Shown here piece after piece: positions 31,365-32,932 of a stretch of DNA of 32,932 bases; position 1 is the first letter of the stretch; each line of letters starts with the position of its first letter. The position numbers were made by a program, and so were the translations under genes. The notes beneath the pieces are model-generated. The model did no database searches and was not told the DNA's origin. It was given only the letters and a program-made list of their open reading frames with translations. The DNA lies in contig CAZWST010000012.1 in the NCBI GenBank assembly GCA_964636965.1, positions 1 through 32,932 of the forward strand, in the 5' to 3' direction. Origin of the DNA: CAG-582 sp964636965. GTDB lineage: Bacteria; Bacillota_I; Bacilli_A; RF39; UBA660.

Positions 31365-31388
31365 GAAGAATTTTTATCTTCTTTTTTT
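31347..31388 (+). terminator. Terminator overlapping the 3' end of the transglutaminase-like gene
   Basis: Stem of about 14-15 bp, AAAAAGAAGATAAA (within 31347-31361) / TTTATCTTCTTTTT (within 31373-31387), then Ts. The 5' arm encodes the last five residues. Confidence 0.8.
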
Positions 31389-31401
31389 CATAAATATTAA
31401 T

Positions 31402-32130
31402 ATGAATACACAAATATCTTATATTTTATCATTTTTAGCGGGTTTAGGGACTCTTTTAGGATCTATATTCATATTTATACCAAAAATGAATAATCGCAAA
31501 TATATACCTTTATTTTTATCTATTTCAGCAACCATTATGTTATTATTTTCAATACTAGATCTAATTCCTGAAAGTTTAATATATATCAGCAGTAACAATA
31601 CCATGTTTAACACTGTAACACTATCACTAGCTCCTTTTATAATTGGAGTATTTGTTATAATTATATTAGATAAAGAATATAAAGAAAAAAATAACTTAAA
31701 AAAAATTGGTATACTATCATTCATAAGCTTAGCTATTCATAATTTTCCAGAAGGAATGGCAACATTTTTATCATCGATGGTTAATATTAGATTAGGAATA
31801 AGTTTATCAATTGGAATACTTCTTCATAACATACCTGAAGGAATATGTATAAGTATGCCTCTGTATCAAGCAACTCATTCCAAGAAAAAAGTAATATTTA
31901 CTACTTTAATAGCGTCATTATCAGAACCTCTTGGAGCAATAATTGCATATATTTTTTTAAAAAATTATATTAATAATCTGACAATAAGTATCGTTTTATT
32001 ATTTGTAGCAGGATTAATGATAACACTTAGTATAAATAATATCTATAAAGAAGTTCTAAGAAGTAAAAAGTATATGATAATTGGAATAATTATTGGAACA
32101 CTTATTAGTTTAATAGCACTTAGAGTATAA
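31402..32130 (+). CDS. zupT: ZIP family metal transporter
   Basis: 242 residues, about eight hydrophobic segments. The transport-site helices are visible: HNFPEGMATF (helix IV-like) and HNIPEGICISMP (helix V-like), whose His, Asn and Glu bind metal, followed by SEPLGAIIAY. ZIP proteins import Zn2+ and related divalent metals. Lengths and the HNFPEG/HNIPEG pairs match bacterial ZupT. No SD is visible within 15 nt of ATG 31402; the region is mostly A and T, so the gene may be leaderless or weakly translated. It begins 14 nt after a terminator and could have a promoter in that AT-rich gap. Confidence 0.9.
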   Translation: MNTQISYILSFLAGLGTLLGSIFIFIPKMNNRKYIPLFLSISATIMLLFSILDLIPESLIYISSNNTMFNTVTLSLAPFIIGVFVIIILDKEYKEKNNLKKIGILSFISLAIHNFPEGMATFLSSMVNIRLGISLSIGILLHNIPEGICISMPLYQATHSKKKVIFTTLIASLSEPLGAIIAYIFLKNYINNLTISIVLLFVAGLMITLSINNIYKEVLRSKKYMIIGIIIGTLISLIALRV

Positions 32131-32141
32131 ATTTCGCTTAT

Positions 32142-32157
32142 TGCTATAAGTTATAAT
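32142..32157 (+). promoter_or_regulatory. Possible promoter of the DUF4190-like gene
   Basis: Two candidate -10s: TGCTATAAG (32142-32150) and TATAAT (32152-32157), both preceded by a weak -35. Starts near 32157-32164 would exclude ATG 32160 and support ATG 32193. Confidence 0.5.
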
Positions 32158-32192
32158 ATATGATATCCTATTATTGTAAGGTAGTGAAGTAT

Positions 32193-32615
32193 ATGAGAAA
32201 TAAAAAAATCAACACTTTAAGTATAATAGGATTTATAATATCATTCTTTTCCATCATTATTGGAACAATGATTTGTTTAATTGCTTTATCTCAAATAAAA
32301 GAAAGAAATGAAAAGGGAAGGGGACTTGCCTATACTGGTATAATTATTAATATACTAAAAATAGTCTTTATAGTAATATTATTTTTTCTACTAATTTTTA
32401 TACCCGGTCAAGATGAAACAAGTTATAAATGTAAAGCATCAAAATATTGTACTCTAAACTCCGATAATTCTACATATACTTGTGTATATGAAAAAGATGG
32501 AGTAGAGGAGTATATTACTTGTAAAAAGTCAGAAGATAAAAATAATGAAAACTATGGTACTGAAGATAATGAAGAAACATTTGACTTTGATCGTGACGAT
32601 TTGTTAACAGAATAA
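32193..32615 (+). CDS. DUF4190-like small membrane protein with a cysteine-containing outer domain
   Basis: 140 residues from ATG 32193, chosen because AAGG (32178-32181) with GTGAAG just after is the only SD-like sequence and the promoter lies at about 32150. Two transmembrane helices (about 8-30, 50-70) are joined by a short KERNEKGRGLAY loop, the arrangement seen in DUF4190-type proteins. The C-terminal part is extracytoplasmic, with four cysteines (KCKASKYCTL, YTCVY, ITCKK) that could form two disulfides, and an acidic tail (NEETFDFDRDDL). Function unknown. A rho-independent terminator follows. Confidence 0.78.
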   Translation: MRNKKINTLSIIGFIISFFSIIIGTMICLIALSQIKERNEKGRGLAYTGIIINILKIVFIVILFFLLIFIPGQDETSYKCKASKYCTLNSDNSTYTCVYEKDGVEEYITCKKSEDKNNENYGTEDNEETFDFDRDDLLTE

Positions 32616-32639
32616 AATAAATCAATACACCATTTAATT

Positions 32640-32669
32640 AAAAACAAGATATAAGTTCTTGTTTTTTTT
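32640..32669 (+). terminator. Terminator of the DUF4190-like gene
   Basis: Stem AAAAACAAG (32640-32648) / CTTGTTTTT (32658-32666) followed by a T-tract. Confidence 0.85.
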
Positions 32670-32674
32670 ATTAA

Positions 32675-32712
32675 TATCCCCTACTTAATTCGTAAATAAA
32701 AAGTAGGGGATA
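32675..32712. repeat. Perfect 12-bp inverted repeat, with a third half-copy
   Basis: TATCCCCTACTT (32675-32686) and AAGTAGGGGATA (32701-32712), separated by a 14-nt AT-rich loop. A further CCCCTACTTT lies at 32751-32760. The G/C-rich core (CCCCTAC) stands out in an AT-rich noncoding region. It could be an operator, a second terminator-like hairpin or a structured RNA end. Confidence 0.75.
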
Positions 32713-32932
32713 CTACTTACTTTTACAACCCATTTTTTTTAATAAAGAACCCCCTACTTTAAATTATTATATCAATCTAGTAACTAAGATATAGTAGTAG
32801 TAACTAAAATAGACGTATACGTATATATAAATACAAATATATATCTAAATATAAATTCAAATATATTTTCATAATTAATGATGTCATATTAGCAAATTAG
32901 CCATATATTTAATTCCTACAAATAAAATAATA
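32713..32932. other. Noncoding AT-rich tail of the window
   Basis: No ORF, RNA family or promoter could be supported. It holds the half-copy CCCCTACTTT (32751-32760), a direct repeat TAGTAACTAA (32778-32787 and 32798-32807), and the 10-bp palindrome ACGTATACGT (32813-32822). Beyond that it is low-complexity AT. Confidence 0.5.

Noticed and set aside
1..32932. Genetic code 4 (TGA as Trp)
   Set aside because: TGA ends yqfC, yqzL, recO, trmK and other intact genes, and Trp is encoded by TGG throughout.
32713..32932. CRISPR array in the window tail
   Set aside because: Only short, irregular direct repeats are present and no spacer-repeat periodicity.

Overview
The window is AT-rich, densely packed chromosomal DNA from a low-GC Firmicute. 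The best guess is an uncultured Bacilli lineage with a reduced genome (RF39/RFN20/Erysipelotrichia-like); this rests on gene content and order and is not a proven placement. TGA is used as a stop (for example recO, yqzL, yqfC) and Trp is encoded by TGG, so the code is standard bacterial and not the Mycoplasma code. Most genes are on the + strand. Three genes (kinase-like, rarA, gpsA) and one tiny ORF are on the - strand.

Layout: (1) 1-4624: the 3' end of rpoD, an exported unknown protein, trmK and two flavoproteins. (2) 4654-15560: a housekeeping block that follows the Bacillus lepA-hemW-...-rpsU-yqeY-...-yqfC-yqfD-...-ybeY-...-era-yqzL-recO order. The chaperone genes usually found after hemW are absent, as are phoH, yqfF, dgkA and cdd. 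A cadherin-like surface protein, a VanZ-family protein and a 434-aa unknown sit inside the block instead. (3) 15582-20548: a membrane-anchored unknown, a compact alanyl-tRNA synthetase, and a tandem pair of homologous proteins. One of the pair keeps a transglutaminase-like Cys-His-Asp triad and the other has lost it. (4) 20570-24602: pyrimidine-nucleoside phosphorylase, a HerA-like ATPase and an unknown. (5) 24621-27849: a structured RNA, probably 6S RNA, next to tcdA, with gpsA and rarA convergent to them. This matches the Bacillus bsrA-yrvM-yrvN neighbourhood. (6) 27831-32932: a kinase-fold protein divergent from xerD, a 31-aa basic ORF, a membrane transglutaminase-like protein, a ZIP metal transporter, a DUF4190-like membrane protein, and a noncoding tail with a 12-bp inverted repeat.

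How the genes work together: most encode translation and RNA functions (lepA, rpsU, yqeY, ybeY, era, trmK, tcdA, alaS), DNA maintenance (recO, rarA, xerD, HerA-like) and basic metabolism (gpsA, pdp, hemW). Expression signals are very compact. Many genes start with TGNTATAAT followed after 5-7 nt by a Shine-Dalgarno, giving predicted leaders of about 11-30 nt. Many terminator stems begin inside the stop codon.

No CRISPR array, insertion sequence, prophage, tRNA or rRNA gene was seen. The points most worth a second look are the enzyme/pseudoenzyme transglutaminase-like pair, the compact AlaS, the retained sporulation genes yqfC and yqfD with a SigE-like -10, the 31-aa ORF with a perfect ribosome binding site, and the promoter-SD cassette.
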